A DNA stretch of 64,000 nt from Erpobdella octoculata (taxonomy: Eukaryota > Annelida > Clitellata > Hirudinida > Erpobdellidae): assembly GCA_963978895.1 (NCBI GenBank), contig OZ022240.1, positions 2,558,854 through 2,622,853 on the forward strand, in the 5' to 3' direction. Positions 41,471 to 57,492 of this stretch are shown here, piece after piece (position 1 is the first letter of the stretch; each line of letters starts with the position of its first letter). Below the pieces are notes generated by a model that ran no database searches, was not told the DNA's origin, and saw only the letters and a program-made list of their open reading frames with translations. The position numbers and the translations under genes are program-made.

Positions 41471-44400
41471 ATGAATTTGTTGACAATAATTTTATATTTA
41501 ACATTGTCGAATGTGTGCTCATCAAAAAATTGTAACTTATTGAGAATTTTTGCAAAATGTCGATGGCATAATGAAAGCAAGGAAATGTTAAACTGCAAAT
41601 TGCCGCCAACAAATGTTACAACATTGTCATCAGACGTTAAATGTGCAAGTCTTTGTGCTTCTATTGGTACTGGACAAGAAATCATTTTTGAAAACAAGTA
41701 ACCAATTGCTAAATTGTTAAAGTTACTGGGGTTTATTTTGGGTGTATATTGGAAACTTGCTGAGGCGCTGGTGGCAGAGCGGTAGAGCGTTTGCCTGTCG
41801 ATCGTTAGGTCGGCAGTTCGAACCTCGCCGGCGTCACCACCGTAACTCCCTTAAGCAAGGAGTTAGTTCACTCGCATTGCTAAAAGGGTAGGCGCCTATA
41901 AATGACTGCCTCTGCAAGTACCCTTTCTCGCCTTCGAGCACGACTTGTCTTGGAAAAGGCCTGTGAAAGAAGAAACAAAAATTAAAAAAATTAAAAAAAG
42001 GCAGCTTAATAAAACGCTTCGGCTGGCTAAATGGATGGCTGGATGGGTGGATAAGTGGTTGGCTGGGTGGGTGGGTTTCTGGTTGATGAGGAAAATAAAC
42101 TAAAAAACTAAACAAGGTAGAGTTCGAATTTTTTGCATTAGATTTGTGCCAAAAAGTTATTCCGTAGGTGATTTTCAATTTTTCTCAGCTGTTATTATTT
42201 GTTTTCAGGTTCGAAACAAATATTTGACTCTGAGCAATTGTGTAAGGCAAAAAATAATTAATTTAAAGTATTAGTATTATTAGTCAATTGAATTATTAAA
42301 GTGGCATAATTAAAATAAAAAACCGACAATGACTATTTAAAAAGATTAGTGATATTTAGTTTACAGTTAGGACAATGTTAACAACAATGTACGGAAACGA
42401 TAAAAATATTTATACAAATGTTTTTTTTCTAATTGTACAATTTAAATCGTTAAGCTCACTAATCTATTTTTATATCGTAAAGAATTTCAAATTTATAAAG
42501 TATAGGAAAGTTAAGCCTTTTAATGCAATAGTCAAAAATGCGTTTAGATATCAAACAAAAACTTTTGTATTTTTTTCAAAAGTCGTCCACTTGTTGGGAA
42601 AGTTCAAACATGCATGGGATTCAACTACCAGGCATCGAATGGAATGTGTCAACTGTTTGATCAGCCATGTCAACGAAACAATTTAAATGTGGTTGTTAAC
42701 AAACTGACTGCAGTATACTATCAAGTAGGAAAACTTTACTAACACATAGATAATTATTGATAACTAGAGATAGCCCGTCAAAAATGACGGATTTTTTAAA
42801 AATCACATTATATATTATTTTAGGCATTGTACAATTGTGCGTAATAACTTTTATTACACCCCTGCGCGCACTAATTTTATTGACTGCTGACCACCGCGGC
42901 CGCCGCGTTATGCGAAATTGCTAACATACATACATACATACAACATAGGAAATTATGTATGTAGATTATTTTTCTATGTTAATACAAATTGTTGATGTTG
43001 CCACTGCATTTTTTGTATGCTAGTGAATTTTAGCTAGTTGTCTCAAGTTTAATTTTATACCAAATTTGTTTCTTTTTACAAAAGAAGTTTTCAATAATTT
43101 TAGTATTTTTATTTGCAAGATAAGTTTAAAAAAAAAGTAACTTGTACACACCGGAAAAATTATTAAGAAAATAATCTATGGCTTAGTTAGAAAATCTTAT
43201 AAAACCGTCATTACACAAATTAGACAAATTTAATGCTGGACATTGATTTTTTCAAATTATAAAATATCACGTCATCTTTAATTGTCGATAACCAATTAAT
43301 AAAATGAAAAAATTTTATTATGATGGTAAGTAAAAATTATTGATTATAAAACTGTTTTATAATATTTTCTTATTTAAAAGGTAGTTCAGCAATTGGAATC
43401 AATGTGCTATTTCGAAGGTAAGTAGTTGGTCAATAAGTGATTCTAATAAAAATCATATTAAATTATTTCCTACAACTAAATTTGTTTTTTAAATATTTTG
43501 CTGTTCACATATTATTCATTTTCAATAGGTTATTCGGATTGTAACGATATACCAGGCACTGGTCCACAAGACAGTGGCGTATATTTCATCAACGTTGACA
43601 ATCAGATATATCCTGTTTATTGTCAAATCTCAAAAGATGGAACCAGATATACAGTAATTATTTTGAATTATTCACATAAAAATGTTTAACAATTTAATTT
43701 CTTATGGCCAGATAATTCAAAGACGAATGGATGGATCAGTAGATTTCTACAGAGGATGGAAGGATTATGAAAATGGATTTGGAAATGTAGAAGGAGAATA
43801 TTGGCTTGGTGGGCTCTTATTCAATTTTATTAATTAGTTATGTATAGTTTAATTTTAGTGCGAGTGTTAAACTATTTAATAAAGTGATGTTTTGTTTAAT
43901 AAACCAACAAATTAAAGCAAATAGATGATTATACAGGTAACTACTTTATTTCTCGTTTGACCAATATAAGAAGCTACAAACTAAGAATTGAATTGGAAGC
44001 ATTTGATGGAGTATCCGTGTATGCCGAATACGCCAATTTCATTGTAGGTCCGCCTATTACAAACTATTCATTGACTGTATCGGATTATTCAGGAACTGCA
44101 GGTGTGTTTGGGATTCATGATAATTTTTGTTTTAAATTTAAACCTGAATTTTTACTTTATCGAATCGATATCTTGGTATTAGACCTATCAGCAACCACAG
44201 AAACATGTTTGTATGTTATTGAATTATGGGGTTTTCAAAAATTATTTTTTCTATGTTTATCTTTAGAAATTTAAAAATTGTAATCATTAAATATATTTCT
44301 AAAAATTGACAACAACGTTTTCTCATCTGTTGCATTCGAGTTGAAACGGGAATCACGCATGAATGCCCATCTGGAAAATATTCATTAATTCAGGTGATTC

Positions 44401-44644
44401 CATGTATTTCCACAATGGCATGCAGTTTACCACTTACGATGTTGACAATGACAATCACCCAACGGCAAGCTGTGCAGTGCAACATAAAGGAGCTTGGTGG
44501 TACAATTACTGCTACAAATGCAACCTCAACGGATACTATTACCATAACCAGCCTACATCTAATGATAATGGTGTTTCTTATTTTGCATTCAGACCACCTT
44601 CTGTCTCAATGAAAGTTTCAAAAATGCTGATCAAAAGAAAATAA
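41471..44644 (+). CDS. PAN-like/fibrinogen-domain secreted lectin, gene 12
   Basis: Exons 41471-41697, 42583-42724, 43381-43417, 43529-43653, 43712-43808, 43937-44101, 44394-44644; 347-residue open frame. Exon 1 ([36 protein letters not shown]) is a close sister of gene 13. Exon 7 ([26 protein letters not shown], loop [15 protein letters not shown]) is nearly identical to the inverted exon at 17716-17966. FReD has [32 protein letters not shown], and an exon 5 acceptor CCAG/ATAATT. Intron 1 holds a tRNA-derived SINE and intron 2 a Helitron-like end. Confidence 0.88.
41758..41965 (+). mobile_element. tRNA-derived SINE in intron 1 of gene 12
   Basis: The head reads GAGGCGCTGGTGGCAGAGCGG with TAGAGCGTTTGCC (A box) and GGCAGTTCGAACCTCGCC (B box, about 41812-41828). 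GGCGCTG at the start pairs with CGGCGTC before ACC, like a tRNA acceptor stem. About 125 bp of GC-richer body follows, ending near GAAAAGGCCTGTGAAAGAAG with an A-rich tail to about 42000. The T arm has mismatches, so it is not a working tRNA gene. The family was not identified. Confidence 0.75.
42763..42925 (-). mobile_element. Helitron-like element end, copy 1
   Basis: On the minus strand a perfect hairpin (CCGTCA TTTT TGACGG, 42775-42790) is followed by GCTATCT and CTAG, then T. This matches the 3' end rule of Helitrons (hairpin, short spacer, CTRR, T). The same 28-bp end occurs at 56604. The other end is uncertain; a GC-rich palindrome (GCGGCCGC) lies at about 42897 and a (CATA)n run follows from about 42925. 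Confidence 0.5.
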
Positions 44645-45256
44645 ACATTTTTAGGGATTTGCTATAGGACATTTGTGTTTAATTTAGCACTTCGTTAGTT
44701 TGTATTCGCATAATTGTTTTTATTTAAATATACATTTTAAACATTTTTTATACTTATGACCAGCTTTTAAGTTTTTTGAATTGATCGAACAGGCAGAAAT
44801 GTTCCTATAGCAATTTCAAATTAAATTCAACGTCATTTTTGTATTCCGTGAGACGTCTTTGGTACCAACCTGACCAATCAGCTGGTTGACCGCACCTGCT
44901 CCAAAAAAATTTAGAAAACAGGAAATGATTTAGCATGGTTTTTGTCAATTTTAGCACAGCATTTCTTCTGGTTAAGCAAAAATCTTTTTATTGCTACTCA
45001 CTAAAACTAAAAGCTGTTCTTTTGTTTTGTGAAAGTAAAATGCAAAAGATCTTTTGTTTTTAGCACTGCAGTTTCTAATAGGTTTGCAATTTTTATTAAA
45101 TATTATTGGCCCATTTTTTTTCAAGGATTTTTTTTCAATCATTTTATGTGCGGCTGGTCAATTTGAAGTTCCCATGTATTGATTAATCATTTTACTGGTA
45201 AGCATTGTTTATCCATTCACAACGTGCTCCAGGTTATCATCCGAGAAATGTTTTCT

Positions 45257-45445
45257 ATTCATGTGATCCCATGTACTATTACAATGGCAGGATGTTCATA
45301 ACTCTCCATATTTACAATTATGCAAATGAAGAAATTCATTTGTGAAATGTTTTCTATTCATGTGTTTCCATGAACTATTACAATGGCAGGATGTTCATAA
45401 CTCTCCATATTTACAATTATGCAAATACAAAAAACATAAACTTTG
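45257..45445 (+). pseudogene. Tandem pair of decayed exon 7 relics, B and C
   Basis: Two copies of a stretch of about 95 bp starting near 45257 and 45352, each with TTTTCTATTCATGTG and CATG(T/A)ACTATTACAATGGC. They translate as MYYYNGRMFITLHIYNYAN, aligned with [19 protein letters not shown] of real exon 7, and the Ca-site Asp are lost. The pair lies 20 bp before a (TA)n tract. A preceding block (about 45136-45245) is shared with relics A and D. Confidence 0.75.
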
Positions 45446-45460
45446 CAACTTATAATAATA

Positions 45461-45465
<5 letters not shown>

Positions 45466-45547
<82 letters not shown>
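45466..45547. repeat. (TA)n microsatellite after exon 7 relics
   Basis: About 82 bp of TA directly downstream of relic C. Confidence 0.97.
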
Positions 45548-45551
<4 letters not shown>

Positions 45552-46179
45552 CGTGAAGGTTTGGCATTTTTCATTTTTAAGCTGGAGATAAATATAATTT
45601 TAGAATACTAAGCTACGTAAATAAATACATTTTTATATGTTTCTTAAAGATTTAATTTTTTATTTTAAGCGATACAAAGGTTTTAGTTTTAAACTTTAAA
45701 TTCTTTATTGAACATTTTTATATTGGTTATTATTATTCAGCTTTTAACTAAACCCTTTACAGATATATTACTTGTATCCTTTTTCTTTTCCTAATCAAAC
45801 CTGTTTTAGAAAAATTTCATAAACAACAAATTTTTTCTACAAAACCTTTTTAAATTTAGAAAAGTTTTTGGCCTGGTCAGCAAAAAGTTTTTATGCTGAT
45901 GTGAAAAATTTGCAACTCGCTAAAACCAGTAGCAGTTTTAAATTTGTTTTAGAAAAATAAAAATGCATAAAGACCTTTTGTTTCAAAAATGGAAAATTTA
46001 GTCCCTCAGTGAGATTTAATAATTTTTAATTGTCCACGTTTTTCAAAGTATATTTTTTGGTTCTTTACATTAATCTTCATTTTGTATGCAAATGAGCAGT
46101 TTGACGTTTCCATGTATTTTGTTGGTACGAATTATTGATCCATTCACAACGTGCTCCAGGAATTCATTTGTGAAATATT

Positions 46180-46300
46180 ATCCATTCATCTGATTCCAGG
46201 AATAATAGTACATTATAAAATGTTTATAATTTTGAAAAGTTACAATTTTGCTAAAAATAACAAATGTTCAATTCAGAGGGAAAATGCTAATCACCCATGA
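46180..46300 (+). pseudogene. Decayed FReD exon 7 relic D
   Basis: Very degraded (ATTCATCTGATTCC, AAATGTTTATAATTTT, AACAAATGTTCAATTCAGAG). It is recognised mainly by its place between the shared upstream block (CCATTCACAACGTGCTCCAG) and a (TA)n tract, as for relics A-C. Confidence 0.5.
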
Positions 46301-46305
46301 ATGCA

Positions 46306-46472
<167 letters not shown>

Positions 46473-46709
46473 ATTTCAACTGCGTAAAAATTTGTTTTGA
46501 GATGACTATTATTTCAGTATTATTTAAACTGCATAAGTAATTAATTTGTTATATTTTTCATACAAATTTAATATATTATTATTTTGACTGAAATGAGGTT
46601 ATGTTTTTAATTTTCTTTGACAACTTGTTTTATTAGTTTTTGTTTAACGTTTTAGAAAACATATTACTACAAATCTTTTTCCTTTGTGAAAGTGAACTAT
46701 ATCAAAGTT

Positions 46710-47977
46710 ATGAATTTGTTGGCAATTATTTTATATTTAACATTGTCAAAAGTGTGCTTATCAAAAAATTGTAACTTATTGAGAATTTTTGCTAAATGTC
46801 GATGGCATAACAAAAGCAAAGAAATGTTAAACTGCAAATTTCCGCCAACAAATGTTACAACATTGTCATCGGACGTTAAATGTGCAAGTCTGTGTGCTTC
46901 TATTGGCAGTGGACGGGCGATCACTTTTGACAACAAGTAACTGTTCACTAATTATCAAACTTTTAACAAAACATTTGCCAAAGTTATATGTGTTGTTTCT
47001 TCAAAGTCGTCCACTTGTTGGAGAAGTCCAAACATGCATGGGATTTAACTACCAGGCATCAAATGGAATGTGTCAGCTGTTTGATCAACCATGTCCACGA
47101 AGCAATTTGAATGTGGTGACCGACAAACTGACTGGAGTATACTATCAAGTAGAAAAACATAACCAGTTTATAAATTATTAAATTATATCATCATATTTTA
47201 ATCCAAAGTTTTAAAGTTGTTAAAGTAAAACTTATTATCTTCATGCTAGTGCATGAAATTTATTTCCAAAGTGGAAAAACATTGATCGCTTAAAATTAGC
47301 CAGAGTCAACTTACTGATACAAAAAATAGCTTATAGCTAAATTAAAATATCTTTGAAAAATTTAGACAAGTTAAAATTTAGACAATGCTGTACATTATAA
47401 TAATTTTTTAAACATATAGTTTTATTAGGAAAAAAGTTGTTGATTATTAAACATCTGTTTATATTACTTAATTAAAGGTAGTTCAGCACTTAGAATCAAT
47501 GTGTTATCTTGAAGGTGAGTAAGCTGTTGGTCACTAAACTTTTACAATTAAAATCATGTTAGAAATAATTCTTTAAAAAAAATTGTTTTTTGAAAGTGTT
47601 TTGTTTTTCATTTTTATAGATTATTTGGATTGTAACGATATACCAGGCACTGGTTCAAAAGATAGTGGCGTATATTGGATCAAAGTTGACAACCAAACAT
47701 ATCCTGTTTATTGTCAAATCTCACAAGATGGAACAAAATACACAGTTATTGTTTTGAGTTTTAAAAACAAGTAAAGGAAAAAACGAGTTTTTTAACACAA
47801 ACTTAAATTTCAAATACACTCGATTTAAAAATACAAAGGTTGTTCAAATTAAAGTTTTTTTTGTTTTTTTTTAATCATGTATTGTCATCCAATATAAAAC
47901 TATGCTGAAAATTTCAGCTTCCTAGCTAGTCAAAAAGCTGGTTAAATTTTACTGGCAAGATTTGCGTACAGAGTAAG

Positions 47978-48053
<76 letters not shown>

Positions 48054-49094
48054 GGTTATTCAAAGACGAATGGATGGATCAGTAAATTTTTACCGAAAGT
48101 GGGTGGATTACAAAAATGGATTTGGAAATGCGTCTGGAGAATATTGGCTTGGTAGGTGTTTTATTATTTCTAAAAATATATGTTCTATTTAACTTTTAAA
48201 TATAACGTTTAAGAAGTTAACAAATTAAAGCAAATTATTTAATAAATAATAGGTAACTACCTTATTTCTCAAATGACTTGTTTAAGAAGTTACAAATTGA
48301 GAATTGAATTAGTGGCATTCGATGGAATATTTGAGTATGCCGAATTTGACAACTTCAATGTGGGTCCAGAAAATACCGGTTACACGTTGACAGTATCTGG
48401 ATATTCAGGAACTGCAGGTATGTAAGTTGCTGATATAGAATTATGTTTTTTGAAATTTTAACTTTAATTTTTCATTAAAAATAAAATGGTTGGTCACATA
48501 AATCCCACAATTTTCTTTTAAATTAAGTTGTTTTCTGAGTTGTGGTACATGATTAAATATTAATGTAGTGTGTCCAGTAGTTTAATTGGATTTTTAATTA
48601 TCAGCAATTAAAAAGATTAAATAACTGTTTGAATATTTTAATGCATGTTATTCATTAATTAGGTTTTTAAACATTATATTTTCTATATTTAATAATTTTT
48701 TTATTTTATTTCAAGTTAATAAAACCGGATTTTTATTAATTATATTAATTTTAATATTACAAATTGTGTTATTTTCAATACAATTTTTTCAATTGGTGTC
48801 ATTCAAATTTAAGCAAGAATTCATTGTTTAAGCATGCTCATTCTCTGAAAAAAATGTTTATTTAGGTGACTCCATGTTTTCTCACAGTGGCATGAAGTTT
48901 ACAACTTACAATGTCGATAATGACAAGCTTACAACCGGAAACTGTGCAGAACTATTTACAGGAGCCTGGGGTGGTACAGAGGCTGCTACTGGAGCAGTCT
49001 CAATGGATACTATGGCTCCGGCGTTTATTATAAAACTTTCAGATTTAATTCTGAGTCATTGAAAACTACCAGGATGCTCATCACAAGGAAATAA
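46710..49094 (+). pseudogene. FReD gene 13, frameshifted in exon 7
   Basis: Exons 46710-46936, 47007-47148, 47478-47514, 47620-47744, 48055-48151, 48253-48417 and 48866-49094. Exons 1-6 are open and in phase. In exon 7 the family word GGAGC(G/C)TGGTGGTAC has two extra G (GCCTGGGGTGGTAC, about 48966-48971). This throws the frame off after GAW and ends the protein at 49060-49062, losing the second pocket Cys, SNLNG and the C-terminal strand. The remaining exon is also 8 codons shorter than usual in the variable loop. The exon 5 acceptor is preceded by (CA)n. Exons 1-2 are sister to gene 12. The final MLITRK and stop at 49092-49094 survive only in the original frame. Confidence 0.85.
47805..48052 (-). 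repeat. Dispersed repeat with expanded (CA)n end in intron 4 of gene 13
   Basis: Positions 47805-47978 are the reverse complement of 39754-39940. The (CA)n tail (47979-48052) then runs to two bases before the exon 5 splice acceptor AAG/GTTATT. Confidence 0.88.
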
Positions 49095-50817
<1,723 letters not shown>

Positions 50818-50922
50818 CCTATATGTCAAAAAATGAATATTGTCTTAATTTATTGTTTGAAATTCTAAAATATATTGTACTGCACAAGTTTTGAATTTTA
50901 AACTTTTGTTAACATTGAAGTT

Positions 50923-53034
50923 ATGATTTTTTTAATAATTAAAATGGTTTTATGTTTAGCAACATTAAAAACTATCTTATCAGCAAATTTTAATTCAATG
51001 AGAAAATTTGCAAAATGTCGGTGGCCTAACGGAAACAAAGAATTGTTGACTTGCACATTGCCGCCAATAAGTGTTGCAAAATTGTCATCAAAAGTTGAAT
51101 GTGCAAGTTACTGTGCTTCTATTGGTAGTGGACAGGAAATCATTTTTGACAACAAGTTACTGGCTATTTTATGTCTTATTTTCATACGAACATTTTTAAA
51201 TTACTTGCTACTATTGAAAATAGATTTTTAATTTTTTCTCTATTAGAAATCTCATTTCCAACCAAATATATTTTTAAGTTTTTTTTTAAATTAATTGCTT
51301 ATAAAAAATTGTCTTTTTCAAATTTTGATTTTGAAAGTTTTCCACTTGTCGGAGAAGTCCAGACATGCATGGGATTCAACTACCAATCATCGAATGGAAT
51401 GTGTCAACTGTTTGATCAACCATGTCCAGGAATTAATCTGAATGTGATTACTAACAAACTGACTGGAGTTTACAATCAAGTTAAAAAACTCAGTCATTCT
51501 TTAGATCGATAATGTTTATCATATTATCCGTGGTTTGTTTAGATGCATAGAAAGCCTTTTTTTTTCATTTCTGTGCTAATAAGTCAAGTTTATTTCTAAA
51601 TAAAACTTTTGTATAACAAATTATTTTCTTTTTAAATTATTTGATTTTTAAAACAAATTTATTTAAAGTTTTTTTTTAATTTTCATTGAACGGAATTAAT
51701 TAGTTACTGATTAAAAACACTCAAAATGTATGGCTCAATTAAAAATATCTTAGAAACTTCAAGAGATGATTTTAATAAATTTTATTGCAAAGCATTTCAT
51801 TAAAAATAAATTGAAAACTAGAAGCTAACACATGATTCTTAAAGTGAACAGTTTTTTAAACTTATTCATTTGTTTATATTTAAGGTTGTTCAGCGGTTGG
51901 GATTAATGTGTTATTTGGGAGGTGAGTCAATCGTTGGTCGCTAAATGTTTTCAATGATAAGGGAGTTAAAAAAAAGTTTCATACAACTAAACATGTTTTT
52001 TAAATGCTTTACCGTTTATATCTATTTTTATTTTCAATAGATTATTCGGATTGTAACGATATACCAGGCACTGGTCCAGAAAACAGTGGTGTATATTGGA
52101 TCAACGTTGACAACCAGATGTATCCTGTTTATTGTCAAATTTCAGAAAATGGAACCAAATATACGGTTACTGTTTTGTGTGTTTAAATTTAGAATTTGTT
52201 ATTACTTAGTTAGATTTTTAATTAAGGTACTTCAAAGACGAATGGATGGATCAGTAAATTTCTACAGAAGATGGGTGGATTATGAAAATGGGTTTGGAAA
52301 TATAAAGGGAGAACATTGGCTTGGTGAGTTGTGTGTTGTTTTTAATGTTACTTTTCACCACTTGTTTCGTAAGTTTGTTTTTTCGTGAACAAAGCTTGTT
52401 CGGTTTAGCTGGAAAATTGAAATACATTATTAAATTACCAGGTAACCACCTTATTTCTCGCATGACCAATTTGAGAAATTACAAATTGAGAATTGAATTA
52501 ACTACATTTGATGGAGTATCCGTGTATGATGAGTATGCTAACTTCATTGTGGGTCCAGCAAATACAAACTACACACTGACGGTATCTGGGTATTCAGGAA
52601 TTGCAGGTGTATTATTGATTCAAAATTGTTTATATCGACTGGAACTTTTAGTTTTTCTTTTAATGTCGGCTTGCAGTTCTAAACGTTGCGTGCGGCAATA
52701 AAAATATTCTATGAGATTTTAGTAAAGTTGAAGCAAATTGCTTTAGCGAACGTTTGTACACACATGTAAAATATTGTTTGTTGCAGGTGATTCTATGTCT
52801 CCCCACAGTGGCATGAAATTTTCCACTTACGATGTAGATAATGACAATCTAAACGTAAGCTGCGCAGTACGATATAAAGGAGCGTGGTGGTACCACGGCT
52901 GCTTCCACAGCAACCTCAATGGATACTATTATCATGATTGGTTTTCGCCTCTACTCGATGGTGTTACATATTACACTTTCAGGTCAATTGACCAGTCATT
53001 GGAAGCTACCAAGATGCTCATTACAAGAAAATAA
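50923..53034 (+). CDS. PAN-like/fibrinogen-domain secreted lectin, gene 14
   Basis: Exons 50923-51155, 51338-51479, 51885-51921, 52041-52165, 52227-52323, 52442-52606, 52787-53034; 348-residue open frame. The signal peptide is two residues longer than in most copies and diverged ([16 protein letters not shown]). The PAN-like Cys are intact; exon 2 ends YNQ rather than YYQ. The linker is [10 protein letters not shown]. FReD has [44 protein letters not shown] and loop [11 protein letters not shown]. It is the intact sister of locus 6, sharing sequence from the ATG through the 3' flank. Exon 1 read past its donor stays open for 25 codons, so intron retention would give a short secreted form. Confidence 0.88.
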
Positions 53035-54637
53035 ACATTATTATAGTTTTACTTTAAAACACATTATTTTAAATTTTGGCACCTTTTTTATTTTGCACTC
53101 ATAAGAAACTTTTAATCATTTTCAAATCAAAAATCTGTTTTCTGACCTCGAAGGAAGCAACCTTGGCATCTCACAATCCGTCCCACCAACGGCACGTGCC
53201 CTCATTGACCAGTGTACGGGGAAAGGGATGGATCCCTTTTGTTAAGTTTTTCAAATATTTGTGGGAAATAACTTTGTTTTCCAATACATTTGATTCCAGG
53301 AACTCAGAATAGAAAGTTGTGAAACACGACAGGTCTGTTACGGAGATCAATAAGCAATGCAAACTGTCTGAAATTCAAAAAAATGAAGTATAAAAAATAT
53401 TAAAAAAAAAAAACGCTCGTATACTAATGTACTAAAATGTTAAAAATAATATTAAAATGTATATATTACAATTTTTTGAACTAAACGTATCGTTTTGAAG
53501 ATTAAAGCGTTGGGCCATAGTATAGGTAATAAATAAATTATAGATAATATATAGATAACGCCTAACGTCTTATATTCAAACCAAAAAGTATATTTCAAAA
53601 AATTGTAATATATACACTTTAATATTATTTTTAAAATTTTAGTACATTAGTATACCAGCGTTGTTTTTATAAAATTATTTATACTTTATATTATTTTCTA
53701 TTTTTTAGTTTGAATTTTTTTTAACTAAATATTATTTTCATTTTTTTACTGTTTAAATTTTTTTTTATTAATCGCACTCGATAGTTTTATTCGAACTCGC
53801 TGTGCTTATTCGCACTCGACGTTTTGCTGAAACAAACAAATTGCAAAAAAATTTCTTTTATTTGATCCTGCTTTTTTTCGTCCTTCTTTTACTAGGTTTA
53901 GGACTGGCTCGCAGTAAGCGAGGTGGAGTTGACGGAGACTCGAATTCATTGCGTTATTATGTCGGACGAAACAGTAACCGAATATCATAGCGAAATCGTA
54001 TCGTAATAAACAAAGGATGTTTATATTTACTATGAAGTTTAAAGTTTTTGTCGCGTACGTCCCCAAGATAGCCATTAATTGTTTAGACAAATGAAAGTTA
54101 ATAAAACCATTTTAAAAGATTCATAGTGAATAGATAAGTTTTAATTGGTTTTCAAAACTCCACACACACACATACACACACAAGCACACACGTATATATT
54201 TTTTATCATTGACAAAGTTATTAACTTGTGATGTACGAATTAGCCAATACAAATTTGAAGTCGAAATTTAAATTTAGCTGAAGATAATTTAAAATCGGCC
54301 ATTTGATCGACCGTTCGAAAGATTAAAAAATTGTTAATTGGTTGGATAATTAAAAATTCAACGCTACAAAACAAAATTGTTCTAAGAATTAGTATGAAAA
54401 ACATATTCAGTTCTAGGAATTATTCCATAAAAAACTTAATAAAAAAACACAATAGTTTTTTTGGCATATTTTGCGTATCTTTAAAATATATGTTTGAAAA
54501 CGTTTTTACTTTAATACTTAGATATAAAATGTATAGTATACAATTCTAAAATTCAGCTCTGCACACATATATTAACACTTAATTTTAAGCTAAGATACTA
54601 AAAAGGTCAAATTGTGAAGTCTAATTATTTTGAAATC
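53035..54637. other. Duplicated spacer between gene 14 and gene 15
   Basis: Counterpart of 23502-25320. It holds the second foldback MITE, a (CA)-rich patch at about 54161-54190, and before gene 15 the CACACATATATTAACAC block and TCAAATTGTGAAGTCTAAT leader, like gene 7. Confidence 0.7.
53380..53700. mobile_element. Foldback MITE, second full copy
   Basis: Arms AACGCTCGTATACTAATGTA (from about 53412) and the reverse complement ending CCAGCGTTGTT (to about 53664), with central AAGCGTTGGGCCATAGTA and CGCCTAACGT. It is in the same relative place as the 23.9 kb copy, so it was copied by the segmental duplication rather than inserted twice. Confidence 0.8.

Positions 54638-57492
<2,855 letters not shown>

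Noticed and set aside
41758..41840. Functional tRNA gene
   Set aside because: The acceptor stem pairs, but the T arm is mismatched and the anticodon loop is irregular, and a SINE-like body follows.
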